A program made the position numbers and the translations under genes. Of a stretch of 64,000 nucleotides of DNA, positions 17,207 through 26,322 are shown one piece after another (the stretch's first letter is position 1; every line of letters begins with the position of its first letter). The notes under the pieces were generated by a model. The model had not been told where the DNA came from and searched no databases. It was given only the letters and a program-made list of their open reading frames with translations. This DNA comes from UBA3102 sp964413055 (GTDB lineage Bacteria; Bacillota; Desulfotomaculia; Desulfotomaculales; Pelotomaculaceae): positions 1 through 64,000 of the forward strand of contig CAYPRB010000004.1 in the NCBI GenBank assembly GCA_964413055.1. The letters are read 5' to 3'.

Positions 17207-17959
17207 TTGGCAGGCTTATCTGGCAATAATAAGATGAATAAGGGGAATCTTATTCAAAGCATTTTTTTTATTTTTTTTATTTTTATAGCCGGATATACTC
17301 TTTTGCAATCGTCTATTTTTAACGTTAAAAAAATCTTGGTCCAGGGTAACCAGTATTTAACCCAGGAGAAAATAAAATCTGTTTCCGGGATTAAAGCGGG
17401 GGTAAATATTTTTAAATTGAACTTAGAGCCGGCGGCCGTTAACCTCAAGTTGATGCCGATGATTAAGGAGGTTCAGGTGGTTAGGTCGCTTCCTGCAACG
17501 GTAGTAATCAAGGTTGCAGAACGCGCTCCCTCGGGGCTTTTGACTGCCGGGGACCGTTTTATTGAAATAGACGAAGAAGGGGTTTATTTGAAGGAAACAA
17601 GTGCCGGTGTGTCCGGTTTACCGGTAATAACGGGGTTGAGTTACGACCTGCCCGATCCGGGTCAGGTGGTCCGGGCGGAAGGGCTGGAAAACGCTCTCGA
17701 GGTAATCAGCGGTTTGCCTGAAGAGGTTGTCGCCGGCCTTTCCGAGGTTTATGTAGGGGGAAACGGCCAGGTTACCGTTTATACTATGGAAGGTGTCCAG
17801 TGCCGTTTGGGGCAAGCGGTGCAGATAAAAACCAAGGGCGAAATGCTGTCTGGAATAATGTTGGAATTGAGTAAAAAGGACACCAGGGTAAAATATATTG
17901 ATTTGTCGTGTGCCGGTCAACCAGTGGTTTATTATGAAAACAATACGGGGGCGATATAG
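17207..17959 (+). CDS. ftsQ: Cell-division protein FtsQ/DivIB
   Basis: FtsQ (DivIB) is a bitopic division protein that links early and late division proteins outside the membrane. An N-terminal membrane span (residues ~12-32, FFIFFIFIAGYTLLQ) is followed by a POTRA domain (FNVKKILVQGNQYLTQEKIKSVSGIKAGVNIF) and an FtsQ domain with ATVVIKVAERAP. TTG 17207 is chosen because GGAG is 8 nt upstream; a GTG at 17198 sits on the Shine-Dalgarno itself. 250 aa. It leads the second half of the division cluster. Confidence 0.9.
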   Translation: MAGLSGNNKMNKGNLIQSIFFIFFIFIAGYTLLQSSIFNVKKILVQGNQYLTQEKIKSVSGIKAGVNIFKLNLEPAAVNLKLMPMIKEVQVVRSLPATVVIKVAERAPSGLLTAGDRFIEIDEEGVYLKETSAGVSGLPVITGLSYDLPDPGQVVRAEGLENALEVISGLPEEVVAGLSEVYVGGNGQVTVYTMEGVQCRLGQAVQIKTKGEMLSGIMLELSKKDTRVKYIDLSCAGQPVVYYENNTGAI

Positions 17960-18679
17960 TTGAAAGGCTTCCAGTGGGCGCTTGCCGTAGTCGGCCTGAT
18001 CATGGGGTTACTGCTGGCGTTTCAGTTTAAAATTACCGGGGAAGTGCAAATGGCCGAACCGTTACAAAAGACTCAAAAGCTTTCCGCAGAGGTCGAAGAG
18101 TTAAAAGGGGAACGTGACGCCGTTCAATCCCGGATTGAAAATTTACGCGCCAAACTTGAAGAAATTACCGTTGATCCGCGGGCGGCAAGATTAAAACAAG
18201 AACTGGACCGGGCCATGATTGCGGCTGGATTGACCGATGTAAAAGGTTCGGGAGTGGAGGTCACCTTGAAGGACAGTAATATAAATCTGGCTCCCGGCGA
18301 TAACCCCAACCTTTATGTTTTGCACGATGAGGATATATTGAGGGTTCTTAACGAGCTTAAGGCAGCCGGAGCCGAGACAATTTCCATAAACGGCCAACGG
18401 TTACTGGCCACCACGGAGGTGCGCTGTATTGGGCCCGCCATACTTATCAATAAAAATAAAAGACTGACGCCACCTTATGTGATCTCTGCCATTGGAAATC
18501 CGGATACGCTGGATAGTTCTCTAAAAATGAAGGGCGGGGTGACGGAGACCCTGCAATTTTGGGGGATCCAGGTGGCGGTTGAAAAAAAGCCTGAAGTAAT
18601 TGTGCCGGCTTTTACCGGCGGAATCAGATTTGAATACGGGCATGCAGTTACCTCCGAGGGGAGGGGAAACCTTGAGTAA
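17960..18679 (+). CDS. DUF881 membrane protein, first copy
   Basis: DUF881 proteins (YlxW/YlxX type) are found near ftsQ and sbp in spore-forming Firmicutes; their function is unknown. An N-terminal membrane anchor (residues ~5-25) is followed by a coiled coil (~35-75) and the DUF881 domain, with VLHDEDILRVLNELKAAGAE and ISINGQRLL. TTG 17960 abuts the ftsQ stop, so translation is probably coupled. 239 aa. It is clearly a paralogue of the next gene. Confidence 0.85.
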   Translation: MKGFQWALAVVGLIMGLLLAFQFKITGEVQMAEPLQKTQKLSAEVEELKGERDAVQSRIENLRAKLEEITVDPRAARLKQELDRAMIAAGLTDVKGSGVEVTLKDSNINLAPGDNPNLYVLHDEDILRVLNELKAAGAETISINGQRLLATTEVRCIGPAILINKNKRLTPPYVISAIGNPDTLDSSLKMKGGVTETLQFWGIQVAVEKKPEVIVPAFTGGIRFEYGHAVTSEGRGNLE

Positions 18680-19376
18680 GTTTACCTGTGTCTCTATTGC
18701 TTTGGTAGCTATGATTATGGGCCTGATCACGGCGTTTCAGTTTCGTGCCATTGGTGGTGTGGACCAGTCAGTGTCTTATGACCGGGTGCAGGAATTAACC
18801 ATGGAGAAGAAACGGCTGGAGGAGGACTTGGAGCACCTTCAGGAAAAGGCCGCCGACCTGGTGGCGAAGGTTGAAGAAGCCGGGAAAGGTAGCAAAGAGG
18901 CTGTTGCGGCCTTTAGGGATGAGCTCGCGGAAGTCGAGGTTCATGCCGGTCTTGTTCCGGTCAGCGGCCCGGGAGTGGAAATAATCCTGGAGAGTTCTTT
19001 TGAACCTGCTGGTTTAGGCGGTAGTTACATAAAATATACCATAAAGGATGACGATATCTTGAAAGTAATTAATGAATTGAGGGGTGCCGGTGCTGAAGCA
19101 CTGGCCATAAACGGCCAGCGTATCATGGCGACGAGTGAGATACGCATGGCCGGGCATCATATTAACGTGAATTTGACCAGGCTTTCACCTCCTTATATCA
19201 TTACTGCAGTTGGTAATTCGGCTGCTTTAAAAAGCAGTCTGGAGATAAAAGATGGTTTGGGGGAATATTTAAATGACCTTGGCATAACGGTGTCCATACA
19301 TTCCGGGGATGAGGTTTTGGTACCGGCTTATAACGGTACCTTGCGCTTTGATTATGCTAAGGTTTCACAAAAGTAG
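18672..19376 (+). CDS. DUF881 membrane protein, second copy
   Basis: This is a paralogue of the preceding gene with the same layout: membrane span (CVSIALVAMIMGLITAFQF), coiled coil, then DUF881 with IKDDDILKVINELRGAGAEALAINGQRI. TTG 18672 overlaps the upstream stop by 8 bp behind GAGGGGAGGGG; the reading frame is open further upstream but that part lies inside the first copy. 234 aa. The two copies probably act as a pair at the membrane; this is inference. Confidence 0.85.
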   Translation: MSKFTCVSIALVAMIMGLITAFQFRAIGGVDQSVSYDRVQELTMEKKRLEEDLEHLQEKAADLVAKVEEAGKGSKEAVAAFRDELAEVEVHAGLVPVSGPGVEIILESSFEPAGLGGSYIKYTIKDDDILKVINELRGAGAEALAINGQRIMATSEIRMAGHHINVNLTRLSPPYIITAVGNSAALKSSLEIKDGLGEYLNDLGITVSIHSGDEVLVPAYNGTLRFDYAKVSQK

Positions 19377-19467
19377 CCGGGTATTGATTGCTGTCTCCAA
19401 TGCCCGGGTTATAAGGTACCTGGGGGACGAATTGGTTATTGATTATACTGATTAAGGTGGTTATGAA

Positions 19468-19809
19468 ATGTTGTTAGGGCTGTGGTTGGCGTTAATCGGA
19501 TTGGCGGCAGGTGTTTTGATTGGTTTTAACCTGCCCGTGGTTCTGCCTTATGCCTATGCTATATATATGTCGGTTGCTGCACTGGCAGCTTTGGATTCGG
19601 TGTTTGGGGGGATCCGTGCGGCGATAGAGGAAAACTTTGATAACACGATTTTTCTTTCCGGTTTTTTCAGTAATGCACTTTTGGCTGTCGGCCTGACGTT
19701 CATCGGGGAAAGACTGGATATAGATCTTTACCTGGCGGCCGTTGTAGCCTTCGGGATCCGGCTTTTTCAAAATATTTCTATTGTGCGACGCTATCTTTTA
19801 AAAAAATAA
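19468..19809 (+). CDS. sbp: Small basic protein Sbp (DUF1290)
   Basis: This is a 113-aa membrane protein with about three spans and the conserved centre PYAYAIYMSVAALAALDSVFGGIRAAIEENFD, typical of the Sbp family located between ylxW and ftsA in Bacillus. The function is unknown. It follows the DUF881 pair after 91 bp and precedes ftsA by 26 bp. AAGGTGG lies upstream of ATG 19468. Confidence 0.88.
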   Translation: MLLGLWLALIGLAAGVLIGFNLPVVLPYAYAIYMSVAALAALDSVFGGIRAAIEENFDNTIFLSGFFSNALLAVGLTFIGERLDIDLYLAAVVAFGIRLFQNISIVRRYLLKK

Positions 19810-19835
19810 TTTCATATAAAGGGAAATTAATTTTA

Positions 19836-20951
19836 ATGTGGAATCCTAATCAAACAGGAAAAGTTGTCCGGGAGGTGCTCGGGTTGGCCAAAGGGAATCC
19901 TGTTCTGGCCGGCCTTGATATAGGCACTTCGAAGATTGCGGTTGTAATTGCGGCGGCCGGCAGAAGTTCCCTGGAATTAATTGCTGCCGGGGATAGTTCC
20001 AGCGTGGGGGTCGATAAAGGAGTGATTACCGACCCTGATATTGTTGCCCGGTGTATCGTGCGGGCGTTGGGAAAAGCCCGGGAAACGGCCGGGTTTGAAA
20101 CAGCAGCGCTTGCATTTGTGGGTTATAACGGGCCGGGCACCAAAGTGCAGGACTGCCGGTCAGTTGTAAACGAAGAGATTTTGCAATTAATCCCACCGCA
20201 TTTAATGCGGGAAGGTATTAATAAGGGGGTTAAGTATGGTGCCAGGGCAATAACCGCCCCGCCTGACGATATTTTAAAGATTGTGGAAAGTACGCGCCTG
20301 GCTGGTTTGAAGGTTCAGAATATATTATACGGTCCGGGGGCCGGTTCTCTGGTGTTGTTAAGCCGGACAGAAAGAGAGTTGGGAACTCTTTTGGTTGATA
20401 TTGGGGCCGGAACGACCTCCGTGAGTATTTTCGACCGGGGCGAGCTCAGGGAAACTTGTGTTATTCCCGTGGGAGGTGAGCATCTGGCTGCTGATTTGGC
20501 GGTCGGTTTGCGTATTTCAATTAATGAGGCTGAAAATATTTTAAAAAATTACGGGGTGAACGAGGCTGACCATTCCTTGGGGGTATCAATTCCTATAAAG
20601 AGCGGGCTGTTACCCTGCGCTCCGGTCCGAGCAATTATTGAAGCTCGTTTAACCGAAATTATTGAATTGGTGGCGGCGGCCATCAATGATTTTAATTACT
20701 ACGGCCTGCTTTCCGGCGGTGCGGTGTTTTCCGGCGGGGTATCCCGTTTGAACGGATTGAGCGAAATCGCTGAAAACAGGTTGCAGCTACCGGTCAGGAC
20801 CGGTTTGCGTGATAATGCCGGATTTAACCAGGGGACGGTGTATGCTAATGCCCTGGGTTTGGTAAAACAGGGGTATGTTTTATACCGTGAAAATCAATAT
20901 GTAAACGAACTCAGGGACCGGTTCAGGAATAAGTTCTTCAGCTGGTTTTAA
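19836..20951 (+). CDS. ftsA: Divergent FtsA-type actin-like division protein
   Basis: FtsA tethers FtsZ to the membrane. Actin-fold phosphate motifs DIGTSKIAVVIA (residues ~28-39) and DIGAGTTSVSIF, an adenosine motif (FSGGVSRLNGL), and a C-terminal amphipathic helix (ELRDRFRNKFFSWF) suitable for membrane targeting are visible. At 371 aa it is shorter than typical FtsA (about 410-440) and its central 1C region is divergent. Position immediately before ftsZ supports the call. Confidence 0.85.
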   Translation: MWNPNQTGKVVREVLGLAKGNPVLAGLDIGTSKIAVVIAAAGRSSLELIAAGDSSSVGVDKGVITDPDIVARCIVRALGKARETAGFETAALAFVGYNGPGTKVQDCRSVVNEEILQLIPPHLMREGINKGVKYGARAITAPPDDILKIVESTRLAGLKVQNILYGPGAGSLVLLSRTERELGTLLVDIGAGTTSVSIFDRGELRETCVIPVGGEHLAADLAVGLRISINEAENILKNYGVNEADHSLGVSIPIKSGLLPCAPVRAIIEARLTEIIELVAAAINDFNYYGLLSGGAVFSGGVSRLNGLSEIAENRLQLPVRTGLRDNAGFNQGTVYANALGLVKQGYVLYRENQYVNELRDRFRNKFFSWF

Positions 20952-21025
20952 AGGCAGATAAGCGTTTTGATTTCGGAGCCTGGTCCCAGTGTTTTAGTGG
21001 CATAATTTACAGAGGAGGACTAGAT

Positions 21026-22075
21026 ATGCTTGATTTAGAACTCGATTTGGACCAGTTTGCCAATATAAAGGTCATCGGGGTCGGGGGCGGTGGAAACAAT
21101 GCGGTAAACCGGATGATCAGCACAGGATTGAAAGGTGTGGAGTTTATCGCGGTAAACACCGATGCTCAGGCGCTTTATATGGCACAGGCCAATCACAAAA
21201 TTCAAATTGGTTCCAAGCTGACCAAGGGGCTGGGTTCGGGAGGTAATCCGGAAATTGGTCAAAAGGCGGCTGAGGAAAGCCGCGACGAGTTGTTTCAGGT
21301 ATTGAAAGGTGCCGACATGGTGTTTGTTACCGCAGGCATGGGGGGCGGTACCGGAACCGGCGCCGCGCCTATTGTAGCGGAAGTGGCCAAGGAACTGGGT
21401 GCCCTAACGGTAGGAGTCGTCACCAAGCCTTTTACTTTTGAGGGCAAGAAGCGGTCCGTTCAGGCTGAGTCCGGTACCGGAGAACTTATGACCAAAGTGG
21501 ATACTCTGATTACCATTCCCAACGACCGTTTATTGCAGGTGATTGAAAAACACACTTCGATTGTGGAAGCCTTCCGTATTGCTGACGATGTATTGCGCCA
21601 GGGGGTGCAAGGTATTTCCGACTTGATTGCCGTACCCGGTCTGATTAACCTGGATTTTGCGGATGTGAAAACAATTATGAAAGATACCGGTTCGGCTTTG
21701 ATGGGCATAGGTACTGCAAGCGGCGATAACCGTTCTGTTGAAGCGTCCCGGGCGGCGATATCCAGCCCGCTTTTGGAGACTACGGTCGAGGGTGCAAGAG
21801 GGGTTTTATTAAATATTACCGGCGGCACCTCGCTGGGTTTATTTGAAGTGAACGAAGCGGCCGATATTATTTCTCAGTCCGTTGACCAGGAAGCCAATAT
21901 CATTTTTGGCGCGGTTATTGACGAACAAATGGAAGAAGAGGTCAGGGTTACGGTTATTGCCACCGGATTTGACCATAGGAGTCACAAGAAAGAACGTCAA
22001 AAGACCGAACTGGAAGTAAAACCCTTCTCACAGCATGATGATCTGGATATTCCGGCATTCCTGCGCCGCAGATAA
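21026..22075 (+). CDS. ftsZ: Cell-division GTPase FtsZ
   Basis: FtsZ is the tubulin homologue that polymerises with GTP to form the Z ring. GVGGGGNNAVNRM starts the nucleotide fold, the tubulin signature GGGTGTG is at residues 107-112 and NLDFADVKTIM is the T7-loop region. The conserved C-terminal peptide DDLDIPAFLRRR, which binds FtsA and SepF, ends the protein. ATG 21026 follows GAGGAGGA. 349 aa. A terminator lies 42 bp after the stop. Confidence 0.98.
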   Translation: MLDLELDLDQFANIKVIGVGGGGNNAVNRMISTGLKGVEFIAVNTDAQALYMAQANHKIQIGSKLTKGLGSGGNPEIGQKAAEESRDELFQVLKGADMVFVTAGMGGGTGTGAAPIVAEVAKELGALTVGVVTKPFTFEGKKRSVQAESGTGELMTKVDTLITIPNDRLLQVIEKHTSIVEAFRIADDVLRQGVQGISDLIAVPGLINLDFADVKTIMKDTGSALMGIGTASGDNRSVEASRAAISSPLLETTVEGARGVLLNITGGTSLGLFEVNEAADIISQSVDQEANIIFGAVIDEQMEEEVRVTVIATGFDHRSHKKERQKTELEVKPFSQHDDLDIPAFLRRR

Positions 22076-22116
22076 AAAATCAAGGCAAACATCCGGTACA
22101 GGGCAGCTAAATTGTA

Positions 22117-22152
22117 AATAAAAAGAACTCTGTTGTTAGGAGTCTTTTTATT
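22117..22152 (+). terminator. Terminator after ftsZ
   Basis: AATAAAAAGA (22117-22126) pairs with TCTTTTTATT (22143-22152), with a further CTC/GAG helix and one bulged A inside. The loop is 9 nt. Confidence 0.8.
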
Positions 22153-22310
22153 GGCAATTTTCATACCGGTTTATTACTATTTTTCGTTGTTATAAATTAC
22201 TAAGATGTTTTAAACACGGTTACTGTATAAAAAAAAGAAGGTTTTGTTTATTATAAAAACATGCTTTTTATTAAAGTAATAGAGAAATATGCAGAAGGGA
22301 GCCGGAAACG

Positions 22311-23366
22311 ATGGGGCAAACAGAAAAGTGCCGTCTTACCCAGCTGGCCTCCAGTGCGGGGTGAGCGGCAAAAATCAGTCCTAAGGACCTGGCACAGGTA
22401 CTGTGCCAGCTAAACCCGGCAGTAGACGATCCCGACCTGCTGGTGGGGTCTTCTACTTATGATGATGCGGCGGTCTACCGTTTAAATGATCAAACCGCCA
22501 TAGTCCAAACTGTGGATTACTTTACCCCGGTTGTTGACGATCCTTATACTTTTGGTTCGATTACGGCAGCCAATGCTTTGAGTGATATTTACGCCATGGG
22601 TGCCAAGCCGCTTTTGGCCCTCAACATTATCGGCTTTCCATGCAAGGTTCTACCCCTGGAAGTATTGACGGAAATATTAAGGGGCGGTGCCGACAAGGTT
22701 AAAGAAGCGGGTGCGCTTTTGGCCGGCGGTCATACCATTGAAGATAATGAACCGAAATACGGTCTGGCGGTGACCGGGCTGGTCCATCCGGATAGGGTTG
22801 TTACCAACGCCGGCGCTTTCCCGGGAGATACCTTGATTCTAACCAAACCGCTCGGGGTGGGGATCATAACCACTGCCATCAAGGGGGCGATGGCGGACGA
22901 AGCAGCTTACCGGGCCGCTGTTGGCCTCATGGCCGGTTTAAACGACCGGGCGGCCCAGGTAATGTCCGAGCACAGGGTACATGCCTGTACTGATATAACC
23001 GGTTTCGGTCTTTTAGGCCATTTAAGCGAGATGATTACCGCCGGCGGGACCGGCAGCCGGATTTTTCTCAACCAAATACCGGTACTGGCATCAACCCGCC
23101 ATCTGGCCGGAATGGGAATGGTCCCGGCAGGAGCCTACCGTAATTTGCAGTATCTGGAAGGTATGCTGCGGTGGGATAAAGATATTGAGGAAGTGGACAA
23201 ATTAATTCTGGCCGATCCCCAGACTTCGGGCGGCCTGCTGATGGCGGTTCCCGGGGAAGAAGCGGGGCATGTCGCTGCAGCTTTGCGGGCGGCGGGGGTT
23301 TACGGTGATATTATCGGTGAGGTTACCGCATCTGAGAAACCGCTGATTACTGTGGAAGGATCGTAA
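22311..23366 (+). CDS. selD: Selenide, water dikinase SelD, itself a selenoprotein
   Basis: SelD makes selenophosphate, the selenium donor for Sec-tRNA. The gene starts at ATG 22311 behind GGGAGCC and has an in-frame TGA at 22362-22364 (codon 18), in the context SSAG-U-AAKISPKDL, exactly where SelD proteins carry the active-site Cys or Sec. Downstream the frame is open to 23366 with SSTYDDAAVYRL, ALSDIYAMGAKPLLAL, LAGGHTIED, ACTDITGFGLLGHL and DPQTSGGLL. 351 aa including Sec. A hairpin follows the UGA. A plain reading would miss the first 44 codons. Confidence 0.95.
22365..22409 (+). promoter_or_regulatory. Putative bacterial SECIS in selD
   Basis: A perfect 9-bp stem (CTGGCACAG 22389-22397, CTGTGCCAG 22401-22409) with loop GUA lies within the coding region. 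Its apex is about 35 nt after the UGA. Bacterial SECIS elements sit directly downstream of the Sec codon with a G/U-containing apical loop, which fits. SelB binding is inferred. Confidence 0.65.
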
Positions 23367-23464
23367 CCAGCTTTTGGTTGGATTTTCTTCAAGTTTTCCC
23401 GGTTAATGACGTAATATAGATTAAAAAAATAACCTGAAGCAGTCAAGACGCGACAAATTCCAGG

Positions 23465-23493
23465 GCTCCGGCAATGTATAATAAAGCCGGAGC
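23465..23493 (+). terminator. Terminator-like hairpin after selD
   Basis: GCTCCGGC (23465-23472) pairs with GCCGGAGC (23486-23493), followed by TGTTATTATTT. The T run is interrupted, so termination is probable but not certain. Confidence 0.5.
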
Positions 23494-23596
23494 TGTTATT
23501 ATTTAGTTGGCCTGTCATAACCGACTAATTAGTACAATATAATGGTAATACTGGCCCTCCGCTTAGAGCGCAGATTTTTATACGGGAGATCTTTTT

Positions 23597-24514
23597 ATGG
23601 CGGCATACACTGTTTACATCGACCAGGTATTTATCGGCAACCTGGTAATTAATTATGTGCTCCTGTGGGCTGCCGCCAAACTAAGCCGCATTCCCGCCCG
23701 TAAGGGAAGGATCTTGACCGGAGCCGCCCTGGGGGCTTTATACTCTCTGATCATGTTTATGCCGGTTTCGCACGTATTATTTTCGGTATTTGTTAAAGTA
23801 ACCGCATCGGTAATTATTGCCGCGGTTGCTTTTATACCGGTGGCTCCGAGAAAATTTTTAATCTGTCTGGGATGTTTTTACTTAACCTCCTTTACTCTGG
23901 GCGGGTTGATTTTCGGAAGTATCTTTTTTATTTCCCAGGACCGGGTTTTAAACAATCAAAACATTAGCAGCGCCATTGCCGGGTATTTTTGGCCGGGTGT
24001 TATTTTGGGACTGGCCGGTTTATGGGGGGCGGGAAAGGGTATTGCCAAACTGTTTGATAAAAAGTGGTGGGAAAATATCTTTAAGATGATTTTATGCATT
24101 AAATACGACGGGAAACTGATAAATATTGAGGCACTTCTGGATACCGGAAATTCTTTAAAAGATCCGCTGACCCAAAACCCGGTGGTGGTCGTGGAGTATC
24201 ATGTGATAAAGTCGATTCTACCGGTTCAGGTGCAGGCTTTTTTTGAAAATAACCGCGCTGAACCCGATGTCTGGCAAATTTTAAGTTTATTATCTGAAAC
24301 ACGCACGGTGTCGCGTTTTAGCGCCGTTCCTTTTCAGAGTCTGGGTTGTGCGAACGGGCTGATGCTGGGTTTCCGGCCGGACGAAGTGTTAATTGAGCGT
24401 GAAGGGCGAATGCAGCGGGCAGGCAAGGTAATTATTGGTATTTACCATAAGAGAATTGACCCGGTCGGCGTTTATCATGCGTTGCTTGGTCCCGAATTGC
24501 TGGAATCGGCCTGA
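23597..24514 (+). CDS. spoIIGA: Sigma-E processing peptidase SpoIIGA
   Basis: SpoIIGA is the membrane aspartic protease that cleaves pro-sigma-E in the mother cell after septation. The N-terminal half is hydrophobic with about five spans; the C-terminal half has the catalytic motif LLDTGNSLKDPLT with Asp182. FSAVPFQSLGCANGLMLGF is family-specific. ATG 23597 follows a GGGAGA site. 305 aa. It lies 49 bp upstream of sigE, the standard spoIIG operon. Confidence 0.94.
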   Translation: MAAYTVYIDQVFIGNLVINYVLLWAAAKLSRIPARKGRILTGAALGALYSLIMFMPVSHVLFSVFVKVTASVIIAAVAFIPVAPRKFLICLGCFYLTSFTLGGLIFGSIFFISQDRVLNNQNISSAIAGYFWPGVILGLAGLWGAGKGIAKLFDKKWWENIFKMILCIKYDGKLINIEALLDTGNSLKDPLTQNPVVVVEYHVIKSILPVQVQAFFENNRAEPDVWQILSLLSETRTVSRFSAVPFQSLGCANGLMLGFRPDEVLIEREGRMQRAGKVIIGIYHKRIDPVGVYHALLGPELLESA

Positions 24515-24563
24515 TAGATGGCCGGGGAAGCCAGCCGCATCCGGTTCAACGGGAGGGATTATT

Positions 24564-25295
24564 TTGATACGAGTTAAGTTTTGGCAGGTTAAGTGGACTG
24601 TCCGCCTGGCAGTGCTCCGTTTCCTGTTCCGGTTGGGCTACCGGCCCAGGGTTTATTATATCGGTAGTAGCGAAGCTTTGCCGCCGCCTTTGACTAATGA
24701 TGAAGAATCCTTCCTCATTGATAAACTTGAAGCGGGGGACGGGGCGGTCAGAAGTGTTTTGATTGAACGGAACCTGCGCCTGGTGGTCTACATCGCCCGT
24801 AAGTTTGAGAATACGGGAATTGGTATTGAGGACCTGGTTTCCATCGGAACCATCGGTCTGATCAAAGCGGTAAATACTTTCGATCCGGGGAAGCGGATCA
24901 AGCTGGCCACTTACGCGTCCCGCTGTATAGAAAACGAAATTTTGATGTATTTGCGCAGGAATAATAAAATCCGGAGCGAGGTGTCGTTTGACGAACCTTT
25001 AAATATAGATTGGGACGGTAACGAGCTTTTACTATCGGATGTTCTGGGGACAGAGAATGATATCATTTATAAATATATCGAAGATGAGGTGGATAAGAAG
25101 TTACTCCACATCGCGTTGAAGAAACTTTCCGGCCGGGAACGCAGAATTATGGAATTGCGGTTTGGTCTGAACAACGGGGCGGAAAAAACCCAAAAAGAAG
25201 TGGCCGATCTGCTGGGCATTTCACAGTCTTATATTTCCAGGCTGGAAAAAAGAATAATCAACCGGCTCAAAAAAGAAATTCACCGTATGGAATAA
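24564..25295 (+). CDS. sigE: Sporulation sigma factor E (pro-sigma-E)
   Basis: Mother-cell sigma factor made as an inactive precursor. The N terminus (residues 1-~28, with a hydrophobic WTVRLAVLRFLFRLG stretch) is the pro-sequence removed by SpoIIGA. Regions 2 (NLRLVVYIARKFENTGIGIEDLVSIGTIGLIKAVNTF) and 4 (SGRERRIMELRFGL, with a C-terminal helix-turn-helix) follow. TTG 24564 has GGGAGGG 6 nt upstream; the longer open frame to 24435 overlaps spoIIGA and is rejected. 243 aa, as in Bacillus. Confidence 0.95.
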   Translation: MIRVKFWQVKWTVRLAVLRFLFRLGYRPRVYYIGSSEALPPPLTNDEESFLIDKLEAGDGAVRSVLIERNLRLVVYIARKFENTGIGIEDLVSIGTIGLIKAVNTFDPGKRIKLATYASRCIENEILMYLRRNNKIRSEVSFDEPLNIDWDGNELLLSDVLGTENDIIYKYIEDEVDKKLLHIALKKLSGRERRIMELRFGLNNGAEKTQKEVADLLGISQSYISRLEKRIINRLKKEIHRME

Positions 25296-25338
25296 GTGGA
25301 CCGTCGCCTATCGGGCGGATTAAGGGCTGTGATGACAT

Positions 25339-25368
25339 GTATAATTCAATCCGGCCGGGGCAATAATG
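25339..25368 (+). promoter_or_regulatory. Sigma-F-type promoter of sigG
   Basis: GTATA (25339-25343), a 15-bp spacer and GGCAATAATG (25359-25368) match the forespore sigma-F consensus (GYATA, then GGNNANANTR). Transcription of sigG by sigma-F is established in Bacillus. The element is 45 bp before the sigG start. Confidence 0.65.
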
Positions 25369-25412
25369 TCAGTGAACATAAATGCATCCCGGAAAGAGGT
25401 GTCAGTCCGTCC

Positions 25413-26198
25413 ATGCTGGTGAATAAAGTGGAGATCTGTGGTGTCAATACGTCAAAACTTCCGGTACTGACGGGAAGCCAAATGCGGGCTTTATTTGAAG
25501 CCATGCATGCGGGCGATACTAGCGCCCGGACCAAGCTGGTAAACGGCAATTTAAGGCTGGTGCTCAGTGTGATTCAACGGTTTACCAACCGGGGAGAATA
25601 CGTTGACGACCTCTTTCAGGTGGGTTGTATCGGCCTGATGAAAGCCATTGACAATTTCGACCTGTCCCAAAATGTAAAGTTCTCCACCTATGCGGTTCCG
25701 ATGATTATCGGGGAGATCCGGCGTTATCTGAGGGACAATAATCCCATAAGGGTGAGCCGTTCCCTGAGGGACGTGGCATACAAAGCTTTGCAGGTGAGGG
25801 ATGAGCTGGTAAATAAATTTTCCCGGGAGCCTTCGATTAACGATATTGCCCGCGAGTTAAAAATACCCCGGGAGGAAATAGTTTTTGCGCTTGACGCCAT
25901 TCAGGAACCCATTTCACTTTTCGAGCCCATATATCACGACGGCGGCGATCCTATTTTTGTGATGGATCAAATCAGTGATGAAAAAAATAATGACCAGAGC
26001 TGGCTGGAAGGCATCGCGATCAGGGATGCCTTAAGAAAGTTGGGTGACCGCGAAAAATTAATTTTAACCCTGCGTTTTTACGAGGGGAAAACCCAGATGG
26101 AAGTAGCCGAGGAAATAGGTATTTCCCAAGCACAGGTTTCACGCCTGGAAAAAGCGGCCCTGAGCTATATGAAGAAGCACGTGGGCGGTCATTCTTGA
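25413..26198 (+). CDS. sigG: Sporulation sigma factor G
   Basis: Late forespore sigma factor. From ATG 25413 the protein begins MLVNKVEICGVNTSKLPVL, the near-invariant SigG N terminus. Region 2 (RGEYVDDLFQVGCIGLMKAIDNFDL), region 3 and region 4 (KTQMEVAEEIGISQAQVSRLEKAAL) are intact. The frame is open back to 25296, but that part has no family similarity. 261 aa. The gene sits behind sigE with its own sigma-F-like promoter in the 117-bp gap. Confidence 0.96.
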   Translation: MLVNKVEICGVNTSKLPVLTGSQMRALFEAMHAGDTSARTKLVNGNLRLVLSVIQRFTNRGEYVDDLFQVGCIGLMKAIDNFDLSQNVKFSTYAVPMIIGEIRRYLRDNNPIRVSRSLRDVAYKALQVRDELVNKFSREPSINDIARELKIPREEIVFALDAIQEPISLFEPIYHDGGDPIFVMDQISDEKNNDQSWLEGIAIRDALRKLGDREKLILTLRFYEGKTQMEVAEEIGISQAQVSRLEKAALSYMKKHVGGHS

Positions 26199-26234
26199 GG
26201 ATATTGGCACCGTAAAAATTGTATAACCATAATT

Positions 26235-26268
26235 AATTTCGGCGGCATTGCATGCCGCCGAAATTTTT
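26235..26268 (+). terminator. Terminator after sigG
   Basis: A 13-bp perfect stem (26235-26247 with 26253-26265), a 5-nt loop and a run of five T. Confidence 0.9.
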
Positions 26269-26322
26269 AGGCAAAGGTACGGCACCGGTAACATATAAAT
26301 ATACCGGGGAGGTATCTTCGGT

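Noticed and set aside
22311..22364. Reading the selD TGA as a stop with a GTG start at 22443
   Set aside because: The upstream 44 codons hold the conserved catalytic loop, a start and a ribosome site; recoding explains everything.
23451..23456. Spo0A box upstream of spoIIGA
   Set aside because: TTGTCG on the - strand matches only the core of the 0A box and no properly spaced -35/-10 pair could be placed with it.
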